From the NCBI RefSeq assembly GCF_039535235.1, contig NZ_BAAAWU010000001.1, positions 4,278,001 to 4,342,000 on the forward strand: DNA of 64,000 nt, written 5' to 3'. Positions within the stretch are counted from its first letter, which is position 1; every line of letters begins with the position of its first letter. The DNA is from Streptomyces roseoviridis. Its GTDB lineage: Bacteria > Actinomycetota > Actinomycetes > Streptomycetales > Streptomycetaceae. Under the pieces are notes generated by a model, which saw only the letters and a program-made list of their open reading frames with translations, did not search any database and was not told the origin of the DNA. This document shows positions 15,987 through 24,929 of the stretch, piece by piece. The translations under genes were made by a program, and so were the position numbers.

Positions 15987-18425
15987 GTGGAGCAGCTGAC
16001 GCAGCACGACCCGAGAAGGATCGGGCCCTTCGAGGTGCTGGGCCGGCTCGGCGCGGGCGGAATGGGGCTCGTCTATCTCGCGCGCTCGGCGTCCGGGCGG
16101 CGCGTGGCGATCAAGACCGTGCGGACGGAGCTCGCCGAGGACCAGCTGTTCCGCGTCCGCTTCACCCGTGAGGTGGAGGCCGCCCGCGCGGTCTCCGGCT
16201 TCTACACCGCGGCCGTCGTCGACGCCGACCCGCGCGCCGCCGTGCCGTGGCTCGCCACCGCGTACGTCCCGGCGCCGTCCCTCGAAGAAATAGTGAACGA
16301 GTGCGGGCCGCTCCCGGCCCAGGCGGTGCGCTGGCTCGCGGCCGGCGTCGCCGAGGCCCTGCAGTCCATCCACGGCGCCGGCCTCGTCCACCGCGACCTC
16401 AAGCCGTCCAACGTCCTCGTCGTCGAGGACGGCCCCCGGGTGATCGACTTCGGCATCGCGTCGGGCGTCTCCAACACGCGCCTGACCATGACCAATGTCG
16501 CCGTCGGCACCCCGGCCTACATGTCCCCCGAGCAGGCCCGCGACTCGCGCAGCGTCACCGGCGCGAGCGACGTGTTCTCGCTCGGCTCCATGCTGGTCTT
16601 CGCCGCCACCGGCCACGCCCCGTACCACGGCGCCAATCCGGTCGAGACCGTCTTCATGCTGCTCCGGGAGGGCCCCGACCTCGAAGGACTGCCCGACGAG
16701 CTGCGCCCGCTGATCGAGTCCTGCATGCAGATGGACGTCGCCAAGCGCCCCACCCCGGCCGACCTCCAGGCCCAGCTCGCCCCGCACCTCTTCGGCTCCG
16801 GCGAGGACGACAGCGGTACGGCGGCGGCCTGGCTGCCGCAGCGCGCCACCGCCATGATCGAGGCCCGGCGCGGCGGGCGGGCCACCCCGCCGCCCCCGGC
16901 CGCCCCGCCGATGCCGCCGCGCCCGCCCCGCGGGCCCGCCGACTGGAGCGGAGACCCGCGCGGCGGCGGCCGGCACGCCGGTCCCGCCGCCGGGTCCCGG
17001 CCCTCGCCGGCCTCCGCGGGCCCGGCCTCCGTCGCCGAGTCGGTGCCGGACGCGGGTCCCGTGCGGCTCGCCGGCGCCGCCGTGCCGATCGGCCCCGGCC
17101 CCCGGGTCGCCGACACCCGCGCCGCCGTCGGCCTGGCCCCCGGCGCCGCGGCCGGCACCGCCACCGGCTGGATCCGGCCGCCCGGCGGCGGCCCGCACGG
17201 CGCCGAGCCCGGCCCGCCGCCCGGCTCCCGCCCGCTGCCCGGCCAGGCCGGTGCCGCCGAGACGCGGCCGACCCCGGCGCCGGAGGGCCCCGGCCACTGG
17301 CGGCCCTGGCGTTTCCGCATGTCGAACGATGTGTGGGGCACGCCCGTCGTCGACGGCGACCTGCTCTACGTCACCTCCTTCGAGGTGCACGCCCTGGACA
17401 CGGCCAGCGGCCGGCGCCAGTTCAAGACCCGGGACGTGGCCTGGTCGATGGCGGTGGCCGGCGGCCGCATCCACGCCTCCGACGGGCCCACCCTCTACGC
17501 GCTCGACGCCCTCGACGGCAGCGAGCGCTGGCGGCTGCACACGGACGCCTGGGTGTACTCCCTTCAGGTGGACCGCGGCACCGTCGTCACCGGCACCCGC
17601 GGCGGCGGCGTGCAGGCGTGGGAGGCGTCCAACGGGGCCAAGCTCTGGGAGATCACCGGCGCCCAGACCGACTTCGAGACCCCCGAGGGCGGGCCCGCCC
17701 TGCGGGGCGACACCGTGTACGTGTGGCGCGACGCCCGGCTCCAGGCCCTCGACGCCCGTACCGGCGCGGAACGCTGGTCGTACCCGATCGGCGACGCCGC
17801 CTCCTGCGCCCACGTGCCGGTGCGGGTGGCCGCGGCCGAGGACGGCTGCGTGTACGTGGCGGCCGGTACCCGGGTGCTGTCCGTGGACATCGCGAGCGGG
17901 CACGTCCGCTGGCACTTCGAGGCGCCGGCCGTGTTCCTGTCCCCTCCGGCCTTCGCCCCCGGACCGGCGGTCACCGGCGGCGGGGTCTACCTCGCCGACC
18001 ACCTGGGCACGGTGTACGCGATCGACGCGACCACCGGCAAGGACCGCTGGCGGATCGCGACCGAGCCCCGGCAGTCCGTCGAGCCGGTGCTCGTCGCCGG
18101 GGGCAACGTCCACGTCGGCAGCGGCAGCGCGCTCTACACCCTCGACGCGGTCACCGGCACCCCGAAGTGGCGGTTCGCGGCGGGCGGCGAGCTGATCGGC
18201 AGCCCCGTCGTGGCCGACGGCCGGGTGCACTTCGGCTCGGCCGACCACGTGCTCTACACCCTGGACGCGAGCGGCGGCCAGCTCCGCTGGAAGCTCGCGA
18301 CCGGCGGCGAGATCACCGGTTCGCCGGTGGCGCGCAACGGCGTCGTGTACGCGTGCAGCAAGGACCGCTGCGTGTACGCGCTGGACGCGGTGAAGGGCAC
18401 GGCGACGAACCGGGGCGGCGCGTAG
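15987..18425 (+). CDS. afsK: AfsK, Ser/Thr protein kinase with C-terminal beta-propeller
   Basis: An 812-aa cytoplasmic eukaryotic-type kinase. Gly loop [10 protein letters not shown], catalytic Lys43 in [12 protein letters not shown] with Asp137 and DFG at 154-156 are intact. The activation segment [21 protein letters not shown] contains Thr167, equivalent to the autophosphorylated Thr of S. coelicolor AfsK as I recall. A Pro/Ala-rich linker (about 290-430) leads to PQQ-like beta-propeller repeats ([26 protein letters not shown]-type, [13 protein letters not shown]). There is no transmembrane helix. Near-identity to remembered AfsK in the kinase domain supports the name. GTG 15987 has GGGAGG upstream; ATG 15960 is an alternative. 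It phosphorylates AfsR, encoded 8 kb away. Confidence 0.93.
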   Translation: MEQLTQHDPRRIGPFEVLGRLGAGGMGLVYLARSASGRRVAIKTVRTELAEDQLFRVRFTREVEAARAVSGFYTAAVVDADPRAAVPWLATAYVPAPSLEEIVNECGPLPAQAVRWLAAGVAEALQSIHGAGLVHRDLKPSNVLVVEDGPRVIDFGIASGVSNTRLTMTNVAVGTPAYMSPEQARDSRSVTGASDVFSLGSMLVFAATGHAPYHGANPVETVFMLLREGPDLEGLPDELRPLIESCMQMDVAKRPTPADLQAQLAPHLFGSGEDDSGTAAAWLPQRATAMIEARRGGRATPPPPAAPPMPPRPPRGPADWSGDPRGGGRHAGPAAGSRPSPASAGPASVAESVPDAGPVRLAGAAVPIGPGPRVADTRAAVGLAPGAAAGTATGWIRPPGGGPHGAEPGPPPGSRPLPGQAGAAETRPTPAPEGPGHWRPWRFRMSNDVWGTPVVDGDLLYVTSFEVHALDTASGRRQFKTRDVAWSMAVAGGRIHASDGPTLYALDALDGSERWRLHTDAWVYSLQVDRGTVVTGTRGGGVQAWEASNGAKLWEITGAQTDFETPEGGPALRGDTVYVWRDARLQALDARTGAERWSYPIGDAASCAHVPVRVAAAEDGCVYVAAGTRVLSVDIASGHVRWHFEAPAVFLSPPAFAPGPAVTGGGVYLADHLGTVYAIDATTGKDRWRIATEPRQSVEPVLVAGGNVHVGSGSALYTLDAVTGTPKWRFAAGGELIGSPVVADGRVHFGSADHVLYTLDASGGQLRWKLATGGEITGSPVARNGVVYACSKDRCVYALDAVKGTATNRGGA

Positions 18426-18454
18426 CGCCGTCGCCCAGGCGGGGGCGACCGGGT

Positions 18455-19246
18455 TCAGGCCCGGCGCTCCGGAGGCGGCGGGGTCTCGTCGCGGCCCGGG
18501 TCCCAGGGCCGGTCGGAGGACGGCGGCGGTGAGGTCGGGGGCGGCGCCGACTCCGGCCCGCCGTCGCCCCGGCCCCCGGGCTCCTCGTACCCGCGCCCGT
18601 GGCCCTGTGCCCCGTACCCGTACGTCTGCCCGTCGTGCCCGCGCCCGTGGTGCCCGGGCTCCTCGTACCCGGGCTCCTCGTACCCGCGCCCGTGGCCCTG
18701 TGCCTCGTACCCGTACGTCTGCCCGTCGTGCCCGCGCCCGTCGTGCCCGCGCCCCTCGTACCCGTACGTCTGCCCTTGACCGGCGGCGGCCGTGGTCTCA
18801 CCCCGGGACTCGTCCAGACGGGTGGCGTGCCGACGTCCCCGGCCCGACATCACGAGCGCGGCCAGGAGCAGCAGCACCCCGCCGCCCAGGGCGGTCGCGA
18901 CGCCGTCGCCGAGGCCCCGCCCGTCGGACCCGACGGAGAGGCCGTCCTCGACCTGCCCGACCCGGACCATCCACAGGATGGTGAAGCCGAGCACGACGAC
19001 GCCGGCGACGGCGACGAGCACGCGGGAGCGCAGCACGATCCCGATCAGGGTGAGCAGGGCGGCGAAGGCGAACGGCAGGAAGAGGGAACCGATGATCTCC
19101 GCCTTGGCGTCGGTGACACCGGTGAAGAGCTCATCGATCGCGTAGTCGCGCCCGTGACGGCCGTCGTACCAGGCACGGAAGGGGCTCCAGACGGCGGCCG
19201 TCGCTCCGAGGAGCGCCAGGACCGAACCGACGATGTTACGGATCAT
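18455..19246 (-). CDS. Small polytopic membrane protein with repetitive C-terminal tail
   Basis: A 263-aa protein of unknown function with four hydrophobic helices in the first 150 residues ([73 protein letters not shown]). The remaining 110 residues are a hydrophilic tail of repeats such as [22 protein letters not shown], then [10 protein letters not shown]. The tail comes from long direct DNA repeats. ATG at 19246 has AAGGAGG seven bases upstream. It is convergent with afsK, separated by only 29 bp without a clear terminator. The Tyr/Gly/Glu tail could be a disordered cytoplasmic interaction region. Confidence 0.8.
   Translation of the reverse strand: MIRNIVGSVLALLGATAAVWSPFRAWYDGRHGRDYAIDELFTGVTDAKAEIIGSLFLPFAFAALLTLIGIVLRSRVLVAVAGVVVLGFTILWMVRVGQVEDGLSVGSDGRGLGDGVATALGGGVLLLLAALVMSGRGRRHATRLDESRGETTAAAGQGQTYGYEGRGHDGRGHDGQTYGYEAQGHGRGYEEPGYEEPGHHGRGHDGQTYGYGAQGHGRGYEEPGGRGDGGPESAPPPTSPPPSSDRPWDPGRDETPPPPERRA
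18578..18741. repeat. 71-bp direct repeat at 93-bp offset in the membrane protein tail
   Basis: Segments 18578-18648 and 18671-18741 are nearly identical (one visible difference). They encode the PEEYGRGHGQ / YGYTQGDH register read on the minus strand. Shorter partial copies continue to 18775. Confidence 0.85.
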
Positions 19247-19376
19247 CGAGCGGCCTCCTTCGGGTCCGGCTCTCGTTCTCGACGCTACGCCGGGTCCGGG
19301 GGGCCCGCCATCGCGGCGGCGGCCCGGCGCTAGGGTGACGCGCACACGGCGAAACGAGAGGAAGGGTGGGGTTCTC

Positions 19377-19967
19377 ATGGTCCGCACCAGGCTGAAGCTC
19401 GCGGCGACGCTCACGGTGGTGGTCCTTGCCCTGACCGGCTTCCAGACGACCGTGAACGGCAAGGGCGGCAGCGGCAAGTCGGGCAAGAGCAAGAGCAAGA
19501 GCAGGAGCAGCGGCGGCTGTTCCAGTTCCGAGAAGAAGAACGACGACTACGACGACGAGGGGGCCACCTCCGGCGACTCGGGCAACGGCTCCTCGTACAC
19601 GCCCTCGCCGACCTCGTCCCCCACCTCGGACGTCGAGGTCTTCGTCGTCGACTGCGTCGAGCCCGCGCAGAAGAAGCGCAAGGGCAAGCCGGCCCGCAAG
19701 GCGGACACCACCGCCACGCTGAAGATCACCTCGCGCAGCGCGCGGTCGAAGACGTACAAGGTGGTCCTGGAGTTCAAGGGAGCGGGCGGCTCGGCGGTGG
19801 ACCGGGCCGAGACCGTGGTCTCCGTCGACGGCAACGCGTCGAAGTCCTTCGACGTCAGGATGCGCAAGCCGAAGGCCGTCGGCCAGGTGAAGGACTGCTA
19901 CGTCTACGACGTCCGCGAGCTTTCGCCGGCCACCCCGGGCGCCACCGCCTCGGCTACCTCCTCCTGA
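19377..19967 (+). CDS. Secreted protein of unknown function, Lys/Ser-rich
   Basis: A 196-aa protein with an N-terminal signal-like segment (RLKLAATLTVVVLALTGFQTTV). A basic low-complexity stretch follows (GKSGKSKSKSRSS), then an acidic/Ser stretch. The C-terminal domain of about 100 residues is predicted beta (TTATLKITSRSARSKTYKVVLEFKG, VVSVDGNASKSFDVRM) with two Cys (VVDCVEP, VKDCYVYD) that could form a disulfide. No family is recognised; the fold looks like an Ig-like beta domain. ATG 19377 has GAGGAAGGG about ten bases upstream and TAGGGT at 19331 could be its -10. Its last 14 bp overlap the convergent hydratase gene. Confidence 0.72.
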   Translation: MVRTRLKLAATLTVVVLALTGFQTTVNGKGGSGKSGKSKSKSRSSGGCSSSEKKNDDYDDEGATSGDSGNGSSYTPSPTSSPTSDVEVFVVDCVEPAQKKRKGKPARKADTTATLKITSRSARSKTYKVVLEFKGAGGSAVDRAETVVSVDGNASKSFDVRMRKPKAVGQVKDCYVYDVRELSPATPGATASATSS

Positions 19968-20736
19968 ACCCCTGCTCCCTGCCTCTCCCGGCGAAGAGCT
20001 CCGCCTGCCGCTCGGGCGGCAGGTTCCCCAGCGTCACCAGGTGCGGCGCGTGGGCGAGGGCCTGGGCGCGGGCGGCTTCCCTGACCGACCACAGGGCCCG
20101 TACGGTCCCCTGCACGGCGCCTGTCGGACAGGCGGCGATCTCGGCCGCCGCCCCGCGTGCCGCCGCCAGCGCCCCGCCCGTCGGCGTCACCTCGCTGACC
20201 AGGCCCGTCTCGTACGCCCGCCGGGCCGAGATCCGTTCGGCGGTCCCCATCAGCGCCATCCGGGCGATCTCGCCGAACGGCATCCGCTGCGCCATGTGGA
20301 CGGTCTCGAAGGCGCTGACCATGCCGTAGGTGGTGTGCGGGTCGAAGAACTCGGCGCCCTCGCCCGCGATCAGGAACTCGGCCTCGCCGAGCAGGTAGAA
20401 GGCGCCGCCGCAGGCCATGCCCTCGACGGCCGCGATCACCGGTTTCCACAGGTCGTTGGCCTTGGGGCCGATCGTGAGCAGCGGGTCGTCGATCGTGTAC
20501 GGGGAGGAGGGCTGCGGCACCGCCACGGCGTCGTCCCGGTCGATCCCGGTGCAGAAGGCCCGCCCGCCGGCCCCGGTGAGGACGATCGCCCGGACCGCGT
20601 CGTCGTGGCGGAAGCCGCGCCACACCTCGCCCAGTGCCCGGGCCATCGCGAGGGTGATCGCGTTGTGCTTCTCGGCCCGGTCGAGGGTGACGACGGCGAC
20701 CCCGGTCCTCTCGTCCCGTTCGACCGTGACCGTCAT
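19954..20736 (-). CDS. Enoyl-CoA hydratase/isomerase family protein
   Basis: A 260-aa crotonase-fold enzyme, with oxyanion-hole segments GRAFCTGIDRDD and VIAAVEGMACGGAFYLLGEAEF. Where classical hydratases have the second catalytic Glu (PEI), this one reads FFDPHTTYGM, as I recall for a subgroup of mycobacterial/actinobacterial EchA proteins, so the chemistry may be isomerisation or hydrolysis rather than hydration. ATG at 20736 overlaps the DUF35 gene stop by four bases (ATGA). It is the last gene of the thiolase-DUF35-hydratase operon under operator D1. Cytoplasmic. Confidence 0.88.
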   Translation of the reverse strand: MTVTVERDERTGVAVVTLDRAEKHNAITLAMARALGEVWRGFRHDDAVRAIVLTGAGGRAFCTGIDRDDAVAVPQPSSPYTIDDPLLTIGPKANDLWKPVIAAVEGMACGGAFYLLGEAEFLIAGEGAEFFDPHTTYGMVSAFETVHMAQRMPFGEIARMALMGTAERISARRAYETGLVSEVTPTGGALAAARGAAAEIAACPTGAVQGTVRALWSVREAARAQALAHAPHLVTLGNLPPERQAELFAGRGREQGFRRR

Positions 20737-21158
20737 CCGCGCTCCAGGAGCCAGCGGGGCACGGTGACGCCGTCGATCTCGGCGAAGGCGACCCGCACGG
20801 CGGCCCCGATGCGCAGCCGGGCCGGATCGACCGAGTTCAGGGGGGCGCCGGGGGAGCTGACGACGTTGCCGGCGAGGCGGATGCGGGGGGCGTCGGCGAG
20901 TTCGACGAGGACCGCGTTGTAGGGGGCCTGGGCGGCGTAGTCGGGCAGCAGCGGGGGGTGGGGGACGACGAAGGACCAGATGCGGCCGCGGCCGGACATC
21001 GGGCGCCACGCGCTGTCGAAGGACTGGCAGTGGGGGCAGCAGGGCCGGGGCGGGAAGCGGAGCTCCCCGCAGCCGGCGCACGCCTGGACGCGCAGCTCGC
21101 CCCTGGCGGCGTACTCCCAGAAGGGCGCGCCGTCCTCGTCGGCGACGGGGGTCAGCAC
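20733..21158 (-). CDS. DUF35 OB-fold protein with zinc ribbon (ChsH2/Ltp partner type)
   Basis: A 141-aa protein with an N-terminal rubredoxin-like zinc ribbon (CAGC at about 28-31, CCPHC at about 40-44) followed by an OB-fold acyl-CoA-binding domain (GRIWSFVVPHPP, PYNAVLVELADAPRIRLAGNVV). Proteins of this family pair with Ltp-type thiolase-fold enzymes; in steroid side-chain catabolism the DUF35 part of ChsH2 binds the aldolase Ltp2. Here it sits 23 bp after a thiolase gene, which strongly suggests a complex between them. Start is GTG at 21158; no in-frame ATG is available. Confidence 0.88.
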   Translation of the reverse strand: MLTPVADEDGAPFWEYAARGELRVQACAGCGELRFPPRPCCPHCQSFDSAWRPMSGRGRIWSFVVPHPPLLPDYAAQAPYNAVLVELADAPRIRLAGNVVSSPGAPLNSVDPARLRIGAAVRVAFAEIDGVTVPRWLLERG

Positions 21159-21181
21159 GGCGGTTCAACTCCCATGGCGGG

Positions 21182-22324
21182 TCAGCTCCTCAGCAGGATC
21201 GCGGACGTGGGGACGCCCTCGCCGGCGGTGACGAGGCAGGTGGCGGCGTCGGGGACCTGGGCGGTGGAGCTGCCGCGGAGCTGCTTGACGCCTTCGTTGA
21301 TGAGGTTGAAGCCGTGGACGTACGCCTCGGAGAGGCCGCCGCCGCCGGTGTTGAGGGGCAGCCGGCCGCCGATCTCCAGGGCGCCGCCCTCGGTGAAGGC
21401 GGCGCCCTCGCCCCGGCCGCAGAAGCCGTAGCCCTCCAGGGAGAGGGGGACGAGCGGGGTGAAGGCGTCGTAGATCTGGGCCACGTCCACGTCCGCGGGG
21501 CCGAAGTCGGCCCGCTTCCACAGGTGGCGGGCGGCGGTCCAGGCGGGTCCGGAGAGCGGGTCGTCGTTCCAGTAGTTGACCATGCCGTGGTGCTGGGCGG
21601 GCAGGCCCTGGGCGGCGGCGTGGACGTAGACGGGCCGGTGGCGGCAGTCGCGGGCCCGTTCGGCGGAGACGACCACGCAGGCGAGCGCCCCGTCGGTCTC
21701 CAGGCAGTTGTCGAAGAGGCAGAGGGGCTCGCTGATCCAGCGGGAGGTCATGTACATCTCGCGGGTCAGCGGGCGCTCGTACATGATCGCGGCCGGGTTC
21801 TGGTTGGCCCGGTTGCGGCAGGCGAGGGCGACGTTGAAGAAGTGGTCGCGGGTGGCGCCGTACTCGTGCATGTAGCGGCGGGCGAGCATGCCGATCTCGT
21901 CGGCGGGGCGGAGGAGCCCGAAGGGCCGGGTCCACTGGCCGGGGGTGGGGAGCTGGACGGCCGTGTTCTTCCAGGGGCGGGGGCCGGAGCCGCGTTTGCG
22001 GGAGCGCCAGGCGACACCGACGGACGCCTGCCCGGTGGCGACGGCGGCGGCGAGGTGTCCGACGGTGGCGCAGGAACCGCCGCCGCCGTAGCCGGCCTGG
22101 GAGAAGAAGGTGACGTCGCCGGCGCCGATGGCCTTGGCGAGCTCGACCTCGTCGGTCTCCTCCATCGTGTACGAGGCGAAGGCGTCCACCTCGGAGGGGG
22201 CGATGCCGGCGTCGTCGAGGGCGGCGAGCACGGCCCGGCAGGCGAGGGTCTTCTCGGTCTCCGGGAGGTGCTTGGCGAAGGGTGTCTGACCTATGCCGAC
22301 GATGGCCGTGGCGTCCTTGAGCAC
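21182..22324 (-). CDS. Thiolase-fold lipid-transfer-like protein with Cys at the nucleophile position
   Basis: A 380-aa SCP2-thiolase-family protein. It has GGGGSCATVGHLAAAVATG, keeping a Cys at the site where classical thiolases carry the acyl, plus DVDVAQIYDAFTPLVPLSLEGYGFCGRGEG and LNTGGGGLSEAYVHGFNLI. It is homologous to the 10.6-kb paralogue, which lacks that Cys. The enzyme may cleave a beta-ketoacyl-CoA or act as an aldolase with the adjacent DUF35 protein. Start is GTG 22324 with GGGGAGG five bases upstream. First gene of a three-gene operon; operator D1 lies 42 bp upstream, and a divergent acyl-CoA ligase has its own operator D2. Confidence 0.88.
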   Translation of the reverse strand: MLKDATAIVGIGQTPFAKHLPETEKTLACRAVLAALDDAGIAPSEVDAFASYTMEETDEVELAKAIGAGDVTFFSQAGYGGGGSCATVGHLAAAVATGQASVGVAWRSRKRGSGPRPWKNTAVQLPTPGQWTRPFGLLRPADEIGMLARRYMHEYGATRDHFFNVALACRNRANQNPAAIMYERPLTREMYMTSRWISEPLCLFDNCLETDGALACVVVSAERARDCRHRPVYVHAAAQGLPAQHHGMVNYWNDDPLSGPAWTAARHLWKRADFGPADVDVAQIYDAFTPLVPLSLEGYGFCGRGEGAAFTEGGALEIGGRLPLNTGGGGLSEAYVHGFNLINEGVKQLRGSSTAQVPDAATCLVTAGEGVPTSAILLRS

Positions 22325-22365
22325 GGCGACCTCCCCGATCGCTGGCTGCGGCTGGCTGCTCGCTG

Positions 22366-22380
22366 CTGACAGGGCGTCAG
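22366..22380. promoter_or_regulatory. Operator D1 (CTGACG-N3-CGTCAG family)
   Basis: CTGACAGGGCGTCAG with perfect 5-bp arms, upstream of the thiolase-DUF35-hydratase operon. Its centre is 27 bp from the centre of D2. Confidence 0.72.
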
Positions 22381-22392
22381 GCTACAGCTAAT

Positions 22393-22407
22393 CTGACGGA
22401 TAGTCAG
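22393..22407. promoter_or_regulatory. Operator D2 (CTGACG-N3-CGTCAG family)
   Basis: CTGACGGATAGTCAG, flanked by AT on the left, 36 bp upstream of the acyl-CoA ligase GTG. Confidence 0.75.
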
Positions 22408-22443
22408 CTAGCTCGTGCGCGGGCCGCGGGAGGGGTGGGCGCT

Positions 22444-23985
22444 GTGGAGTGGTGCTCGGTGGCGGAGTTGGTGCGCTGGGCCGCGCGGCGGTACGGGGAG
22501 CGCGAGGCGGTCGTGGAGGGCCGCACCCGCGTCTCGTACGCCGAGCTCGGCACCCGCGTCGAACGGGCGGCGGCCGCGTGCCTGGCCGACGGCGTCCGCG
22601 CGGGGGACCGGGTGGCGGTCTGGGCGCCCAACACCCTGGACTGGATCGTCTCCGCGCTCGGCGCGGTCACGGCGGGCGCGGTCCTCGTGCCCCTGAACAC
22701 CCGCTTCAAGGGCGCGGAGGCGGCGGACGTCCTGGCCCGCTCCCGGGCCCGGCTGCTCTTCGTCACCGGCACCTTCCTCGGCACCTCGTACGTGGCGTCG
22801 CTGCGCCGCGCGGGGATCGACCTCCCCGACCTGGAGCGGGTGGTGGTGTTCGGCGACGCGGCACCGGACGAGGAGGGCTACACGACCTGGACGTCGTTCC
22901 TCTCGGAGGGGAACGGAGTCGGGTCCCGGGAGGTGCGGGCCCGGGCGGCGGCCGTGGCACCGTCGGACCCCTCGGACATCCTCTACACCTCGGGCACGAC
23001 GGGCCGCCCCAAGGGCGCGGTCATCACCCACGCCCAGACCCTGCGCTGCTACGAGGTGTGGAGCGAGCTCGCCGGCCTGCGCGAGGGCGACCGCTATCTC
23101 ATCGTGAACCCCTTCTTCCACACCTTCGGCTACAAGGCGGGGATCATCGCCTGCCTGATGAAGGGCGCGGTGATGGTCCCGCAGCCGGTCTTCGACGTGG
23201 ACACCGTCCTCGCCCACATCGCCGCCGAACGGATCTCCGTGCTGCCGGGCCCGCCCACCCTCCACCAGTCGCTCCTCGACCACCCGGCCCGCGCCTCGTA
23301 CGACCTGTCCACCCTCCGCCTCGTCGTCACCGGCGCCGCCGTGGTCCCGCTCCGGCTCGTCGAACGCCTGCGCGCGGAACTCGGCGTGGGCACGGTCCTC
23401 ACAGCGTACGGCCTCTCCGAGGCGAGCGGCATCGTGACCATGTGCCGCCGGGGCGACCCGCCCGAGGTGGTCGCGACGACGTCCGGCCGCGCCATCCCCG
23501 GCACCGAGGTCCGCCTGGCTCCCTCGGGCGAGGTCCTGGTGCGGGGCTTCCACGTGATGCGCGGCTACTTCGAGGACGAGGCGGCGACGGCGGAGGCGAT
23601 CGACGGGGACGGCTGGCTGCACACCGGCGACGTGGGGGTCCTCGACGAGGCGGGCAACCTGCGGATCACCGACCGGATCAAGGACATGTTCATCGTCGGC
23701 GGCTTCAACGCCTACCCCGCCGAGATCGAGCAGCTCCTCGGCCTCCATCCCGACATCGCCGACGTCGCCGTCATCGGCGTCCCCGACCCCCGCCTCGGCG
23801 AGGTCGGCAAGGCCTTCGCCGTCCGCCGCCCCGGCGCCCGCCTCACGGCCGACGACCTGATCGCGTGGTCCCGCCGCGAGATGGCCAACTACAAGGTCCC
23901 GCGCGAGGTGGAATTCGTGGCGCGGCTGCCGCGGAACGCCAGCGGGAAGGTGGTGAAGGGGGCGCTGCGGGGGCGGGGCGTGTGA
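22444..23985 (+). CDS. Acyl-CoA synthetase (FadD3-like, AMP-forming)
   Basis: A 513-aa ANL enzyme with the adenylate P-loop YTSGTTGRPKGAVITH (near 180), the motif LTAYGLSEASG (near 320), GWLHTGDVG, and the C-terminal hinge RIKDMFIVGGFNAYPAEIE with catalytic Lys in NASGKVVKG. It resembles FadD3-type ligases that activate cyclic or branched carboxylates in actinobacteria. GTG 22444 is preferred because GGGAGGGG lies eight bases before it, whereas the GTG at 22435 overlaps that site. It is probably the activating first step of the operator-linked pathway. Confidence 0.9.
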   Translation: MEWCSVAELVRWAARRYGEREAVVEGRTRVSYAELGTRVERAAAACLADGVRAGDRVAVWAPNTLDWIVSALGAVTAGAVLVPLNTRFKGAEAADVLARSRARLLFVTGTFLGTSYVASLRRAGIDLPDLERVVVFGDAAPDEEGYTTWTSFLSEGNGVGSREVRARAAAVAPSDPSDILYTSGTTGRPKGAVITHAQTLRCYEVWSELAGLREGDRYLIVNPFFHTFGYKAGIIACLMKGAVMVPQPVFDVDTVLAHIAAERISVLPGPPTLHQSLLDHPARASYDLSTLRLVVTGAAVVPLRLVERLRAELGVGTVLTAYGLSEASGIVTMCRRGDPPEVVATTSGRAIPGTEVRLAPSGEVLVRGFHVMRGYFEDEAATAEAIDGDGWLHTGDVGVLDEAGNLRITDRIKDMFIVGGFNAYPAEIEQLLGLHPDIADVAVIGVPDPRLGEVGKAFAVRRPGARLTADDLIAWSRREMANYKVPREVEFVARLPRNASGKVVKGALRGRGV

Positions 23986-24076
23986 CCCGGGTATCCGGGC
24001 ACACCACTCCAAGGCCCCCCCGCGCCGCGTGGCAGCGGTTCCTGTCGCGGCTGAGCGTCGAACCCCGCCGTAGTGG

Positions 24077-24562
24077 TCAGGACCCGGTGAGCTCCGGCGG
24101 TGTCCGGTCGGCCATCCTCACCCAGTGCCAGCAGCCCAGCACCAGCGCGGCCGTCAGCCACACCACCCCCAGCCACGGATAGGCGGCCTCTCCGGCGCAG
24201 TCCGCCAGGTCGGCCTCGCCGGCCGCGTGCAGCCGGTGGCACAGGCGCGGTGTCCCGACGGCCGTCTGCACCGGCCACGCCAGCACCATGGTCGCCACGA
24301 GACCCGCGACCGCGCCGAACCCGGCCGCGGCGACGGCCCGTTGAGCGCGGTCGCCAGGCGTGTGACGGGTCGGGCGGTAGAAGACGGCGATCTGGAGCGC
24401 CAGCGTGACGCCGAGCGCGAAGCTCAGCCAGTCGTACCGTCCTTCGCCCAGCGAGAGCGTGATCACCGCGGCGAGCGACGCCGACCACAGCGCGGCCTGG
24501 TCGACGACCCCCTGGTCCCCTGGTCCATGCCGCCGAGACGAGAAGCGGCCGCCCGCCGCCAC
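24077..24562 (-). CDS. Four-helix membrane protein of unknown function, start uncertain
   Basis: The C-terminal part is a convincing membrane protein with four hydrophobic segments (AALWSASLAAVITLSL, LSFALGVTLALQIAVFY, AVAAAGFGAVAGLVATMVLAW, YPWLGVVWLTAALVLGCWHWV) and Cys-containing loops. Family not recognised. The start is unclear: the frame is open up to 24700, but that region holds a strong hairpin and looks non-coding, and the GTG at 24562 has only a distant GGAGGA. An ATG at about 24527 lies in another frame (MDQ...), so a frameshift near the N-terminus is possible. It follows the ligase convergently with a 91-bp gap. Confidence 0.5.
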   Translation of the reverse strand: MAAGGRFSSRRHGPGDQGVVDQAALWSASLAAVITLSLGEGRYDWLSFALGVTLALQIAVFYRPTRHTPGDRAQRAVAAAGFGAVAGLVATMVLAWPVQTAVGTPRLCHRLHAAGEADLADCAGEAAYPWLGVVWLTAALVLGCWHWVRMADRTPPELTGS

Positions 24563-24640
24563 TCGGGAAGCGTCCGGCCGTCCTCCGATGGAGTGACGGG
24601 GGCGCACGCCCCCTCGGTGTGCGGGCGCCCCCGCGCGGCA

Positions 24641-24673
24641 AGGGCCCGGACCGGTGTGACCGGTCCGGGCCCT
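24641..24673. terminator. Perfect 15-bp hairpin in a divergent intergenic region
   Basis: AGGGCCCGGACCGGT (24641-24655) pairs perfectly with 24659-24673 across a 3-nt loop; another 8-bp inverted repeat sits at 24598-24605/24625-24632. The segment 24563-24929 holds no credible gene. A terminator-like hairpin between two divergent starts is unexpected. Just before the next gene TGATCAC occurs twice (near 24862 and 24880). Confidence 0.6.
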
Positions 24674-24929
24674 CCCCCCTTGCGCGCGCGTGGCGTGCAT
24701 CGCCCCGCACGACGGGCGGTCCCCACCGCCTGCCGTACCGGACGTGAACGATCATCATCCACATCGAACGCGGGTGCGAGGCCGGCTGGCCGAATCCGTC
24801 AGGTCGGTCTGGCGTGATCCGTATGGGCCGAAGTGCGCGGAGAGCCCGGGTGCCGGCCTCTTGATCACCGCCGACGGACATGATCACCTGAACCGGACCA
24901 GCGAACCCGCGCCCCGGAAAGGCACCCCC

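Noticed and set aside
24130-24700. Extending the membrane protein to the ATG at 24700
   Set aside because: The added region covers two terminator-like hairpins and encodes Arg/Gly/Ala-rich noise without hydrophobic segments.
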